Of a stretch of DNA of 64,000 bases, positions 46,492 to 57,076 are shown in pieces. The notes beneath the pieces were generated by a model. That model did no database searches and was not told where the DNA came from. It worked only from the letters and a program-made list of their open reading frames with translations. Made by a program: the position numbers and the translations under genes. The first letter of the stretch is position 1. Each line of letters begins with the position of its first letter. The stretch covers positions 155,484,532-155,548,531 of the forward strand of contig CAXKWD010000001.1 of the NCBI GenBank assembly GCA_964059195.1, written 5' to 3'. Source of the stretch: Ectobius pallidus. Taxonomy: Eukaryota > Arthropoda > Insecta > Blattodea > Ectobiidae.

Positions 46492-48561
46492 CAATTTCCT
46501 CCGAGATAACCTAACCTAACATACCGTAACCTAACCTAACTTAACCCTTCCTAACCTAACCTAACATGTCGTAACCTAACCTAACGTTTCCAAACCTAAC
46601 CTAACTTAACCAAAGCGGTGATCCTAACTAACCTAACCTTTCCTAACCTAACCAAACATACCGTAACATAACCTAACCTTTCCTAACCTAACCAAACATA
46701 CTGTAACATAACCTAACCTTTCCTAACCTAACCTAACCAAAGAGGTGATATAATAAATCGTACACTATAAGTTGGGTTATGCGATGAGTTTTTTTTCTTT
46801 CCTCCGAGATAATCTAACATACCGTAACCTAACATATCGTAACCTAACATATCGTAACCTAACATTTCTTAACCTATCCTAACCTAACCAAAGCTGTGAA
46901 CATACCCTAACCTAACCTTTCCTAACATAACATAGCCTAACCAAAGCTGTGATATAATAAATCTTACACTCTAAGTTGGGTTCACGCTTTAAGTGTATCT
47001 GAGCCATCTGTTTCCTGTAGTTTCTCGTTATAAAATAAAATTGTACATTTTCAATTCCAAGTTGTGTGTTTATACATTATGAAAAGACACGCTTTGTCAA
47101 TTCTTGTATAAACATTATAGTTTTCATAGCGATTTTAATCACTAGTTGTGTTTTATACAGATGAAAAGCCACGACGAGTTTTTTAATTTCCTCAGCCGAG
47201 ATAACCTAACCTAACATACCGTAACCTAACCTAACTTAACCCTTCCTAACCTAACCTAACATGTCGTAACCTAACCTAACGTTTCCAAACCTAACCTAAC
47301 TTAACCAAAGCGGTGATCCTAACTAACCTAACCTTTCCTAACCTAACCAAACATACCGTAACATAACCTAACCTTTCCTAACCTAACCAAACATACTGTA
47401 ACATAACCTAACCTTTCCTAACCTAACCTAACCAAAGAGGTGATATAATAAATCGTACACTATAAGTTGGGTTATGCGATGAGTTTTTTTTCTTTCCTCC
47501 GAGATAATCTAACATACCGTAACCTAACATATCGTAACCTAACATATCGTAACCTAACATTTCTTAACCTATCCTAACCTAACCAAAGCTGTGAACATAC
47601 CCTAACCTAACCTTTCCTAACATAACATAGCCTAACCAAAGCTGTGATATAATAAATCTTACACTCTAAGTTGGGTTCACGCTTTAAGTGTATCTGAGCC
47701 ATCTGTTTCCTGTAGTTTCTCGTTATAAAATAAAATTGTACATTTTCAATTCCAAGTTGTGTGTTTATACATTATGAAAAGACACGCTTTGTCAATTCTT
47801 GTATAAACATTATAGTTTTCATAGCGATTTTAATCACTAGTTGTGTTTTATACAGATGAAAAGCCACGACGAGTTTTTTAATTTCCTCAGCCGAGATAAC
47901 CTAACCTAACATACCGTAACCTAACCTAACTTAACCCTTCCTAACCTAACCTAACATGTCGTAACCTAACCTAACGTTTCCAAACCTAACCTAACTTAAC
48001 CAAAGCGGTGATCCTAACTAACCTAACCTTTCCTAACCTAACCAAACATACCGTAACATAACCTAACCTTTCCTAACCTAACCAAACATACTGTAACATA
48101 ACCTAACCTTTCCTAACCTAACCTAACCAAAGAGGTGATATAATAAATCGTACACTATAAGTTGGGTTATGCGATGAGTTTTTTTTCTTTCCTCCGAGAT
48201 AATCTAACATACCGTAACCTAACATATCGTAACCTAACATATCGTAACCTAACATTTCTTAACCTATCCTAACCTAACCAAAGCTGTGAACATACCCTAA
48301 CCTAACCTTTCCTAACATAACATAGCCTAACCAAAGCTGTGATATAATAAATCTTACACTCTAAGTTGGGTTCACGCTTTAAGTGTATCTGAGCCATCTG
48401 TTTCCTGTAGTTTCTCGTTATAAAATAAAATTGTACATTTTCAATTCCAAGTTGTGTGTTTATACATTATGAAAAGACACGCTTTGTCAATTCTTGTATA
48501 AACATTATAGTTTTCATAGCGATTTTAATCACTAGTTGTGTTTTATACAGATGAAAAGCCA
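46476..48561 (-). repeat. Three 695-bp satellite units with degenerate CCTAA (right arm)
   Basis: Units 46476-47171 (696 bp), 47172-47866 and 47867-48561, in inverted orientation to the left arm, so the window reads (TTAGG-rich)2 | (CCTAA-rich)3. The extra unit accounts for the whole length difference between the arms. Confidence 0.95.
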
Positions 48562-49577
48562 AGCATTGTAAGTTTTCAACCGTGAGTTGTATAAATATTT
48601 TAGTTTTCATAACAAGTGAAGTGTAAATGTATGACATTTTCAAAGTAATTTAGCACATGTTGGGTTGAAATAACATTAGTATTTACAACATCTGAATACA
48701 ATTGTACGTTTTCAATCACAAGTTGTGTTTTATACACTACGAAAAGACACGCTTGATTTTTTTAATCACAAGTTGTGCTGTGAAAGCACTAATATTTTCT
48801 ACATCTGAATAAAGTTGTACATTTTCAATCACCAGTTGTGTTTTATACAGTATGAAAAGGTACGCTTTGTTGGTTTTCATCCATGACTTGTATAAATAAG
48901 TTAGTTTCATAACGATGGAAGTGTAGAAGGTAGACATTTTCAAAATTAATTTGGTACATTTAATAATATTGTAAAGTTTTTTATCACACGTTGTACTGTA
49001 CATGTAAGACATTTGTATAAATAATTTAGTTTTCATAGCGACTTAAGTTTACATGTCGATATTTTAAAATTAATTTGGTACATGTTAGTAATAATAGTAT
49101 AATTTTTAATCACAAGTTGTGTTTTATACGAACGTATTTGCTGTGTTTGTCATACTTGTCTACCTACTTACTTAACGACATCTCAAGGTCTTTGTTACAA
49201 CATCCTAAAAGGAAAACAGTTTTTGTTTTAATCACAAGTTGTGTTTTATACAGTATGAAATGGCACGTATTGTCAGATTTTCAACCAAGAGCTGTATAAA
49301 TATTTTAGTTTTCATAGCAGTTGTACTGTACATGTAAGACATTTGTATAAAATAATTTAGTTTTCATAGCGACTTAAGTTTACATGTCGATATTTTAAAA
49401 TTAATTTGGTACATGTTAGTAATATTTTCTCCCAGTTGTACTGTACATGTAAGACATTTGTATAAATAATTTAGTTTTCATAGCGACTTAAGTTTACATG
49501 TCGATATTTTAAAATTAATTTGGTACATGTTAGTAATAATAGTATAATTTTTAATCACAAGTTGTGTTTTATACAGT
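48562..49577 (-). repeat. AACACAACTTGTGATT repeat family (right arm)
   Basis: Mirror of 44070-45085. Confidence 0.8.
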
Positions 49578-49998
49578 ATGAAAAGGCATGCTTTGTCCTT
49601 TTTCAACCATGATTTGTATAAAGCATTTAGTTTTCATAGCGACTTAAGTATACATGTCGACATTTTCAAATTAATTTTGTACATGTTGATCTACATGGGT
49701 TTCGAAGATTACTTTAAGATAGCAAATACTTTCACTATTATATTTATAGATAGCTGTAGGGTACGAGAGGAGAATATAACATAGTTTCACCATTTGACGA
49801 CTGAGTTATATTGTTATTCTGAAGAGAAAGAGGGTTAAATCTATTTCTAGTATATGATGAAATGGTTAGAGAAAATATGTTATGACGCTATCCTAGGAAA
49901 TCGCATTCCTGCATCTAAGTCTATCTATTTCAAACAAGAAACGAATGTAAGTTCAAAGAGGGGGAAACAGTTACTTAATATCGCTATAAAAAGGTTGA

Positions 49999-50127
49999 CT
50001 TTATTGTCCCATCATTAAACACTGTTTCATCGTTCGTTCTGTGAATACTGTAGACTACATACTTGTCGGCAGCATCAGTATCTGTTCTTCTAACATAGAC
50101 TTTGTCTTTTCTTTTACAATTAACGAA
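49999..50127 (+). CDS. Candidate upstream exon of the two-cistron gene (right arm)
   Basis: Forty-three codons are open in the frame that joins in phase to 50277, ending at a consensus donor (ACGAA|GTAAGT). The segment includes DYILVGSISICSSNIDFVFS and has no ATG, so a further upstream exon or a non-ATG start would be needed. A TGA at 49996-49998 limits it on the left; the true acceptor may lie inside. Confidence 0.4.
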
Positions 50128-50276
50128 GTAAGTAACATCATGTTTGTTTGTTTTCCTATTTCTATCAGTTTCGATGTTTTACTATTTTGTTACTAAGTTG
50201 TTAGTCATTATCAGCTAGAGTTTATTGTTGACATAGTGTATAAAAATGTTATATTAAATACCTTTTTTCTTTTCAG

Positions 50277-50429
50277 ATGGTATCTATAATTGAGAAATTC
50301 AATAACACTACTTATGGGGCAAGGTGTGTTTCAATCTCACAACCAGTAGTGTTCAATATTACTTTAGATGTTAAAGAAAAAGAACAAAAGGTTATGATTT
50401 ATGTACTTTATACTGACCAAACCTTATGA
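50277..50429 (+). CDS. Small upstream cistron, last exon (right arm)
   Basis: Fifty codons from ATG 50277 to TGA 50427-50429. It begins directly after a strong 3' splice site (TTTTTTCTTTTCAG|ATG), and its reading frame continues backward into the candidate exon at 49999-50127 across a 149-bp intron with donor GTAAGT, so the ATG may be internal. Its stop overlaps the next start as ATGA, which suggests reinitiation or a -1 frameshift to make the 178-aa protein. The product has NITLDVKEKEQKVMIYVLY and no family I recognise. Confidence 0.55.
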   Translation: MVSIIEKFNNTTYGARCVSISQPVVFNITLDVKEKEQKVMIYVLYTDQTL

Positions 50430-50962
50430 ATTATGTTAGTGATATATTGTTTTCTTTTGATCGTAGAGGGTGGCCGAGTTGCAGACGTACAGGGTTTTGT
50501 CGAACAATCAACAGGTCAATTTTTTGTAAAAGAATTTTTTCTTGTGATTTGAAATGTGAAAACAGTGTACATCTATTATTCAACAGCCCTGAAGACCTTG
50601 TTGTAAACGATATGACAAAACATTTCTTAGAACATTTTCATCATGGATTAAAATACGATCATGGATTTGTAGATTATGGTCACATGGAAAATATTGTAAG
50701 AAACATTTTCAACAATTGTGATCATGTATTTGTGAAAGGTTGTCAGAAGAAACAATTTCTACACAACATTATTCCGTCTGTTGAGGTCTACGATCTATTT
50801 GATTTCAATTGTCCAAATTTAAATATTCTACCTAAATGTATTGTCTGTAAATTCCATACTTTTCCTGAAGCAAAATGTGCACAACAAATTGTTTTAAGTT
50901 TAAAGTCATGGATTATAGACAATATTCATTACGTGTTTTTAAACAAACCTGAAGTTAAATAA
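50426..50962 (+). CDS. 178-aa cysteine-rich protein of unknown function (right arm)
   Basis: Intact frame with ATG at 50426 overlapping the stop of the upstream small cistron (ATGA). It reads outward, away from the axis. Features include a Cys-rich N-terminal half (GWPSCRRTGFCR, CKRIFSCDLKC), a central VFVKGCQKKQFL followed by VEVYDLFDFNCPNL, and a C-terminal C-x2-C-x-FH...C set (CIVCKFHTFPEAKCAQQIV) that could bind zinc. It has no signal peptide or transmembrane segment. The KG-x2-KK-x-FL / DL-x3-NCPNL / C..H order resembles uncharacterised proteins I have seen in mobile or virus-derived insect loci; I cannot name a family. The stop codon overlaps AATAAA at 50958-50963, a compact virus-like 3' end. 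The left arm carries an identical copy. Confidence 0.75.
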   Translation: MNYVSDILFSFDRRGWPSCRRTGFCRTINRSIFCKRIFSCDLKCENSVHLLFNSPEDLVVNDMTKHFLEHFHHGLKYDHGFVDYGHMENIVRNIFNNCDHVFVKGCQKKQFLHNIIPSVEVYDLFDFNCPNLNILPKCIVCKFHTFPEAKCAQQIVLSLKSWIIDNIHYVFLNKPEVK

Positions 50963-50969
50963 AACATAC

Positions 50970-51043
50970 CTCTGATCCTAATGGTTTTTTTTTTTTGGAA
51001 GGAGAAGCAGTTGAATCACTATCACTTTCAATCACACGTAGAG
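50970..51043 (-). CDS. Candidate internal exon (right arm copy)
   Basis: Mirror copy of 42604-42677 with the same splice sites and the same A12 run. Confidence 0.25.
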
Positions 51044-51646
51044 CTATAGACACTTAGGAAATATAGAGTGTATGAGATCACATGTTAAAACTCTTTTATA
51101 CATGTCGTATTGATTACACATAACAAGTACTGACGCGGATGTATGTGTGTGTGTGTTTCAATCACTTCCTTGTGATGAAATTCCATTCTGTCATCGTGTT
51201 TGTAAACCCAGTATGTTGAAATAAACCATGCAGCACTACTACTGTGAAGCCCTTTGTTTATACACATTATTTCACAGGAGCGTGACAATCTTATGATACA
51301 CAATAAAAAGGTTGTGACGGTCTGAAATGAAATTTAACCTTAACCGTTTTCCTAATCATTACACACAGTCATTTACATATAGTTAATAATAACACTGTTC
51401 ATCTGGAAGGAGAATAGATGCTGTATAGAAGATGAAATATAAAAGGTTATGTAAGTATAAACTTATTTATCTTTTAATAACAAAACATTGTTAGGGAATG
51501 CGCTCTACAGGCATGTTGTACGTAATTGTTTTCATAGTTCCCTCTTACAGTATCTGTAAGTATAGTAGGAACACATGTTATTTACCTCCTGCCTCTTAAT
51601 TGCATAACAGCGCCTCTATGCGTACACATTTTCTACCAAAGAGCTT

Positions 51647-52396
51647 AAATGGTAAAAGGTGTATGAATGAATGAATCGGGGAATAGCATAGTGCGAAAGA
51701 GCGTAACTTTTTTTTTTGTTAGAAACGATTCCCGTGACCTGACAACATTCCCTTTGGTCATGAGGGCTTAATTACAACCGTAGGGATGAATTTGGATAGC
51801 ATAGTGCGAAAGGGCATAATTACATTGTTCGAAACGACTCCCATGACGTCAAGAACGTTTCCTTGGTCCATAGAGCCTAATTACAGCCTTTGGGATGAAT
51901 ATGGATAACATAGTGCGAAAGGACGTAACTAAATTGTTCGAAACGACTACCATGACGTCCTTAAAGTCTACTTGATCCAAAGGGCTTAGTTACAGCTGTC
52001 AGGATGAATGTGGGGATAGCAGAGTGGTAAAAGGCGTAACTCAATTGTTCGAATCGACTACCATGACGTCAATAACCCCTCCTTGGTCCAAAGGGCCTAA
52101 TTACAACATTTGGGATGAATATGGATAACATAGTGTTAGAAGGCGTAACTCAATTGTTCGAAACGACTACCATGACATCTATAACCTTTCCTTAGTCCAA
52201 AGGGCCTAATTACAGGCGTCGGGATGAATCGGGGATAGCATAGTGTTAAAGGGCGTAACTCAATTGTTCGAATCGACTACCATGACGTCTTTAACCTCTC
52301 CTTGGTCCAAAGGGCCTAATTACAACATTTGGGATGAATATGGATAACATAGTGTTAAAAGGCGTAACTCAATTGTTCGAATCGACCCATGACGTC
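51647..52396 (-). repeat. ~109-bp degenerate tandem array (right arm)
   Basis: Mirror of 41251-42000. Confidence 0.9.
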
Positions 52397-52776
52397 TTTT
52401 TGCCAAAAGGGCACAACTAGGGCGTCGGGGGGCGGCGTCGGAACACCTCAGGACGAAAGGGCACATCTCACGCTTTCATATGACACCCATGACGTATTTT
52501 TGCCAAAAGGGCACAACTAGGGCGTCGGGGGCGGCGTCGGAACACCTCAGGACGAAAGGGCACATCTCACGCTTTCATATGACACCCATGACGTATTTTT
52601 GCCAAAAGGGCACAACTAGAGCGTCGGGGCGGCGTCGGAACACCATAGGACGAAAGGGCACATCGCACGCTTTCATATGACACCCATGACGTATTTTTGC
52701 CAAAAGGGCACAACTAGAGCGTCGGGGAGGCGTCGGAACACCATAGGACGAAAGGGCACAACGCGGGCTTTCATAT
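52383..52776 (-). repeat. Four ~98-bp tandem repeats (right arm)
   Basis: Exact mirror of the left-arm array, including the C5 and C6 run lengths in units 3 and 4. Confidence 0.9.
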
Positions 52777-53046
52777 TTGTTTTGTTGTGACACCGAAACT
52801 TCTTTAATTCAAACTATCTATATAATTAGGTGGAAACGCACACAATGAACATATATTAGCTTTTATTTTTACTTACAATTTTCATAGCTCTGAACCACAA
52901 ACATTTTGTACTAAAACTGTTATTATAAAATCCTTGAGTCAATTAATAAAGAGGGGCTTCACTATAAAAGCCCAGCGCAATCATTAAAAAAAAAACAATA
53001 AACTGTCACTTAATTATTAGTAAATAAAAGAAAATATGATTACTTA

Positions 53047-53160
53047 CCAGAGGATCAGATGGATGACTTCGCAAACACACTATGAGGTCACTCTTAACTT
53101 AGAACTGTACAGAAACCTGTATTTATACAGAAAACTGAAACACTTACATTAATGACGTCA
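53047..53160 (-). promoter_or_regulatory. Inward promoter with CRE, TATA box and first splice donor (right arm)
   Basis: Mirror of 40486-40600: CRE at 53153-53160, TATA box at 53120-53127 and donor at 53046-53047, reading leftwards to the axis. Confidence 0.5.
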
Positions 53161-53784
53161 CACCTTTAAAATTCTCACTCCCCCAAGAGAAAAGATTGTA
53201 TCATATATTTTTATCTCTAAACAAGCCAAGGGATACATTCCAGGGCTACACTTCCGTGTTCCTGTTGTTTCGCAAAAAAAGATAAGCTGTTGAAAGGAAT
53301 TCTTTTCCTCTTAGTCATGATGTTATGTATAGTGTTTAGACGTCACACCTTTAAAATTCTCTCTCCCCTAAGAAAAAAAGAGAGATAAGATATGTTTGGA
53401 ATGCGACCCTTATAACGACATGTTTTAGCCATTAGGATACATGAGAAAATCTGTTTATACAATCATATTCCCAGACAGACGTATTTGTGTGCGAGTCACT
53501 TGTTAACAGAATACGGAAAGATGCAATAGCTTATTATTATAACTATGTGTAAACATTACATATCGTTTCATTCCTACGTTACCTGCATTGCACTGTAGGT
53601 ATGAACCAGGGAATACAATAACGCATAAGACCGTATCCTTTTGTTTGAAAAATTCCTATGACGTCATGGAGCAAAGAACCTCGCGTTGGTGCATGTCGTG
53701 ACATGTTTCAAGGGGGGCGACGTCGCGACGCCGGGGCGGGGTCGGGTGGCGGCCATTTTGGATTATACCTCCCTAGTTACTACT

Positions 53785-53790
53785 AAGCGC
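53785..53790. repeat. 6-bp target-site duplication, right copy
   Basis: AAGCGC directly follows the CTACT end of the right arm, matching 39856-39861. Confidence 0.9.
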
Positions 53791-54479
53791 AAAGTATGTA
53801 AATTATGTAGCATGTACCCATTTATGTGATACTGGGAATATGAAAACAGAAGGGGAATTTTAAGAAGAAAGCAAATAAGTGTAATGATAATGGGATGCCT
53901 AAATCAATTGTAAGAAACCTTTGAAAAATCGTACCGATAAACCTATAATGCGTTAAGTGTCATTTTGATATTTCAAGCAGATTTAAGATCAAAACATGTC
54001 ATTTTGGAGTCTTATTAATTTAGTCTGTGATATCTCCTGGCATTTAGATTTGAAATACTGAATTGATATAAATGTTTACTGGAGGTTAATTTATTCTTAT
54101 TTAGTGTGCTAAGTAAGGTCTTGAGGGCTTCTTTGTTAAATATGTTATTGTTTTTCTGTCAGTTGGGAATGAATTGTGTAGATTGTTGTAAATATTTATA
54201 TTATAAATCTGTATGCCCATACTTAGGATAAAGAAAGTTATATGAGTGTGTTACATTATATTTTATTTGGGTTGTGTATCCTACGGGGATTCGACAAGAA
54301 GCGTAGTAACGACTGCTAACTTTTACAACGAAGTTACATGAAGAGAAATTAATTTTTTTCTGAAACGCTTTAACGGTTATGTTTAAATTATTGTCTTCAG
54401 GGATTGCGTAATATGCATAATACCTACTAAATGGCAATAGGCAATTTCTAAGCAAGCTAAAGGAACATTATATAATATA
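53791..54479. other. Intergenic, right flank of the palindrome
   Basis: A minus-strand frame at 54201-54455 contains RYYAYYAIPEDNN and SSRYYASCRIPVGYTT, a phrase I associate with repeated DNA in related insects but cannot classify. No gene is called. Confidence 0.3.
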
Positions 54480-54662
54480 TGGAACCCAGAGGTTCATTGC
54501 CGCGGTTGTGTGAGCCCGCCATCCAACCCTATTCTGTGCTAAACTTTCCTTAAATCTATTCTAATGTTGTCCTTCCCAACTACGTCTAGGTGCCCCAGTC
54601 AATACTTCTAGAAATGTCTTTTTTTCCCCAGGCACGCAACATGCCCAGCCCATTTCATCCTC
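54480..54662 (-). pseudogene. C-terminal relic of a non-LTR retrotransposon reverse transcriptase
   Basis: Read on the minus strand in three frames, the segments RRMKWAGHVA, RRSWEDNIRIDLRKV and WRAHTTAAMNLWVP appear in order. These match the common end of insect non-LTR ORF2 proteins (RRMRWAGHVARMG ... RRRWEDNIKMDLREVG ... WRALVNTAMNLRVP). At least two frame changes and internal stops are present. Only the last ~60 codons survive, consistent with a 5'-truncated insertion. Confidence 0.75.
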
Positions 54663-56334
54663 CGTGATTTAAACCATAACTTATTATTATGTATGGTATA
54701 TTATATTCTACTATATTGCACTAAGAGACAAAACTTTCATTCGAAATTTTGTCCCCACAAATTCTCTGGAGAATAGTTAGAAGCTACACATTTCATACAC
54801 AAACTTAGATTTTAGGTCTCACTTCGCGAATAATGCAATTTTGAATGAGGTTGAGACACCTGAATGCGAACTACTGCAATACAAGTGTGTAATATACATT
54901 GCAATATTACTAATGGTAGATATCTATATAGTTCAGAGACTTGGTTCCTTCCGAATCTGGTAACTGATGCTTCCAAAAGTATCAGTTATTGTGTTTTTGG
55001 GAATAGCAATATTAAGAATGTGCATGTTCTGAATTATTGTACTCAATGTGATACCCCTATCGTGACATTTAATTTTCCATATCCTTCTGATTTGCTTTGC
55101 TCTAGGTACGCGAAGCCCTTTAAAAGACGCGAGGATAGTACATTCATCGGGAAGTCTAAAATCCTTGTTTAATCTTTAGTCAACCTATAAATATTTTATC
55201 TACCATAAGATGGAAATTATTTAGTAAGGAATCCTCTTGTCTTAAACAACCCTTAATGGAATCCCTAAGAAGCAGAATTTTGATGCCTGGGGCAGGCCGA
55301 AGACAGGGCGAATGTATTTGGAGGAGGATTATAAAAGTAATGGAAAGTTTGAGTTAATACTCTTCCAATCTTCTCTCTGTACCTTACATCATGCAATCAA
55401 TAGGAATTCACCCCCTTCCCGATGGGACTGCCCGGATGTCTTGGGGCTACTCCAGCCAATAAAAACAACTATTCACTGCAACAACTCCTCAACTAACATT
55501 CAGGACATTTCATACGGAATCAAAACTACGTCTACTGGAAGAAATGCAAAAATGCAATATTTGCAATTGGTTGCATGAGGGATTAGTGATGAATAGTGTT
55601 TCCTATGCTCGAGATCAACTTCTTGAAAATTGGATTGGATTATAGCTGTTAACACAGATCTGCAAGTCACTGAGTTACGAATAAATTACAAACAAATCGG
55701 AACTGCTGAACTTAGAGCTAGGCCTATATATGCCATAAAAACCAGATCTCAAATCAATAATTTTGTCTCCGTATCAAAAATACTAATCATTAAAACATGA
55801 ATAATGTTAGAAAATGTATCGGAATTAAATTATTTTTTTAAAACTGACATAGCCAAAACCTTTAGCACAAAACTTAGTGTAGCAAAAATAATAGAGCGTC
55901 GGTAAGGAAAGCCGAAGGTCCCAAGTTCGTGTTCCGGCGACAGAGGAAATTTTCTAGAGAACAATCTCACTTAACGTCTATAGAAACAGCAACTTGTGTA
56001 AACAATAATACATATATGGAGGCATAAAGTACTGACAATATTACTACCTTGTACCGAATGACTAAAAATTCTAGATTTTTCGTCTTTCATGAATCCTACA
56101 GACCTCCCAACATCAGTAATAAGGTGAACTTTACTTTTACACACTATTGTAGAGTGCTGAGAAAAGTTGCTTTTCCTTTATTTGATTTATAGTGGGCAAT
56201 CTATTCTTAAATTTTCATTAAAATTCTACAGTATAATCACTAATGTATATTAAAATACCTATATACAATAACTGGGTGAGATAAGATATCAATAGGGATT
56301 AAAATTATATAGAAATTACACAAATATTTAATCT
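54663..56334. other. Intergenic
   Basis: No gene is recognised. A weak tRNA-like SINE head may lie at 55885-55950 (AAGTTCGTGTTCCGG). Confidence 0.3.
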
Positions 56335-57076
56335 TTAACCATGGACGCGAGGTCTGACTGACCGCTCATAGTTAAGGATCTTTTAACAACTAAAAACTTA
56401 CAAATAGTGAATTTTAATTATTATTCAAAGAAATTGATTCCTAAATGGTTAATTAACGATGCATTATTCTTATATCATAATTTATGGGTCACGGCGTTTC
56501 AAATGAAATGAATGCACAGTTTCGACGATATCTCAATATGTTTCAAACGAATAGCTAATATACACAGAAATTGATTTAGTGTCATCATTAACATCACTCC
56601 CAATCCGATATTATTCATCATAAGTGGTTGTGTTCAAAATTGCAATAGCTTAACTGACAACATTTTATCCCCTTAGAAATGAGACATACAGTTATTCTTT
56701 CAAAACATTCATTGTAAAATTTCAACGAAATAATTCATTTTAGGCTAACTGTATACCACTAAGTCTTAAAACTCTCGGCCTTACAGATTTTACAGATTTT
56801 GATGGTCCAGGCCGTTCACCCATTGTTATTCGAAAAATAGTAAACTAAAAAAAAAAAAAACTAATGTAAGTATGGATTTGAGTCTCACAAACTGCTACAA
56901 TAATAACATGTTTTCTATTATGACTCTACTAACCCTGATGGCTAAGAAATACATTTGGAGTGATAAAGGGTCTTGAGAAAGTTAGAGTGTAAATAACACA
57001 CTTGTGAAGACGATAGAGAGCTGTATCGGTACATGTGTTTTTACTGTGGCCTCACAGATCTCACGTCCATGGTTAA
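56335..57076. mobile_element. Sequence bounded by ~22-bp inverted repeats
   Basis: TTAACCATGGACGCGAGGTCTG at the left matches, inverted, CAGATCTCACGTCCATGGTTAA at the right with two differences. The 742-bp interior is AT-rich and non-coding. It is probably a non-autonomous DNA transposon; no TSD could be assigned. Confidence 0.5.

Larger units (their letters stand above)
39862..53784. mobile_element. 13.9-kb palindromic mobile element, Maverick/Polinton-like termini
   Basis: Arm 39862-46475 (6,614 bp) is mirrored by 46476-53784 (7,309 bp). The 695-bp size difference is exactly one satellite unit. The ends are AGTAGTAACTAGGG and CCCTAGTTACTACT, flanked by AAGCGC on both sides. Six-bp TSDs and 5'-AG ends are known for Mavericks/Polintons; IS3EU and Dada elements also make ~6-bp TSDs, so the class is not proven. 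I see no protein-primed DNA polymerase, integrase, ATPase, protease or capsid gene. Each arm holds promoter-like DNA, two CRE-containing arrays, one compact transcription unit and satellite. The few arm differences are one substitution at 39953, one at 42255, a T11/T10 run at 40651 and a cluster next to the axis. That indicates recent insertion, gene conversion, or an assembly fold. Confidence 0.9.
46476..53784 (-). repeat. Right arm of the palindrome
   Basis: Reverse complement of the left arm in the same module order, with three satellite units in place of two. The innermost unit is 696 bp, the other two 695 bp. Confidence 0.95.

Noticed and set aside
45086..48561. A true telomere or chromosome end
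   Set aside because: The TTAGG runs are short, mixed with GTTACGGTATG and GGAAAGG variants, and packed in 695-bp units with unrelated DNA. Unique sequence continues for kilobases on both sides.
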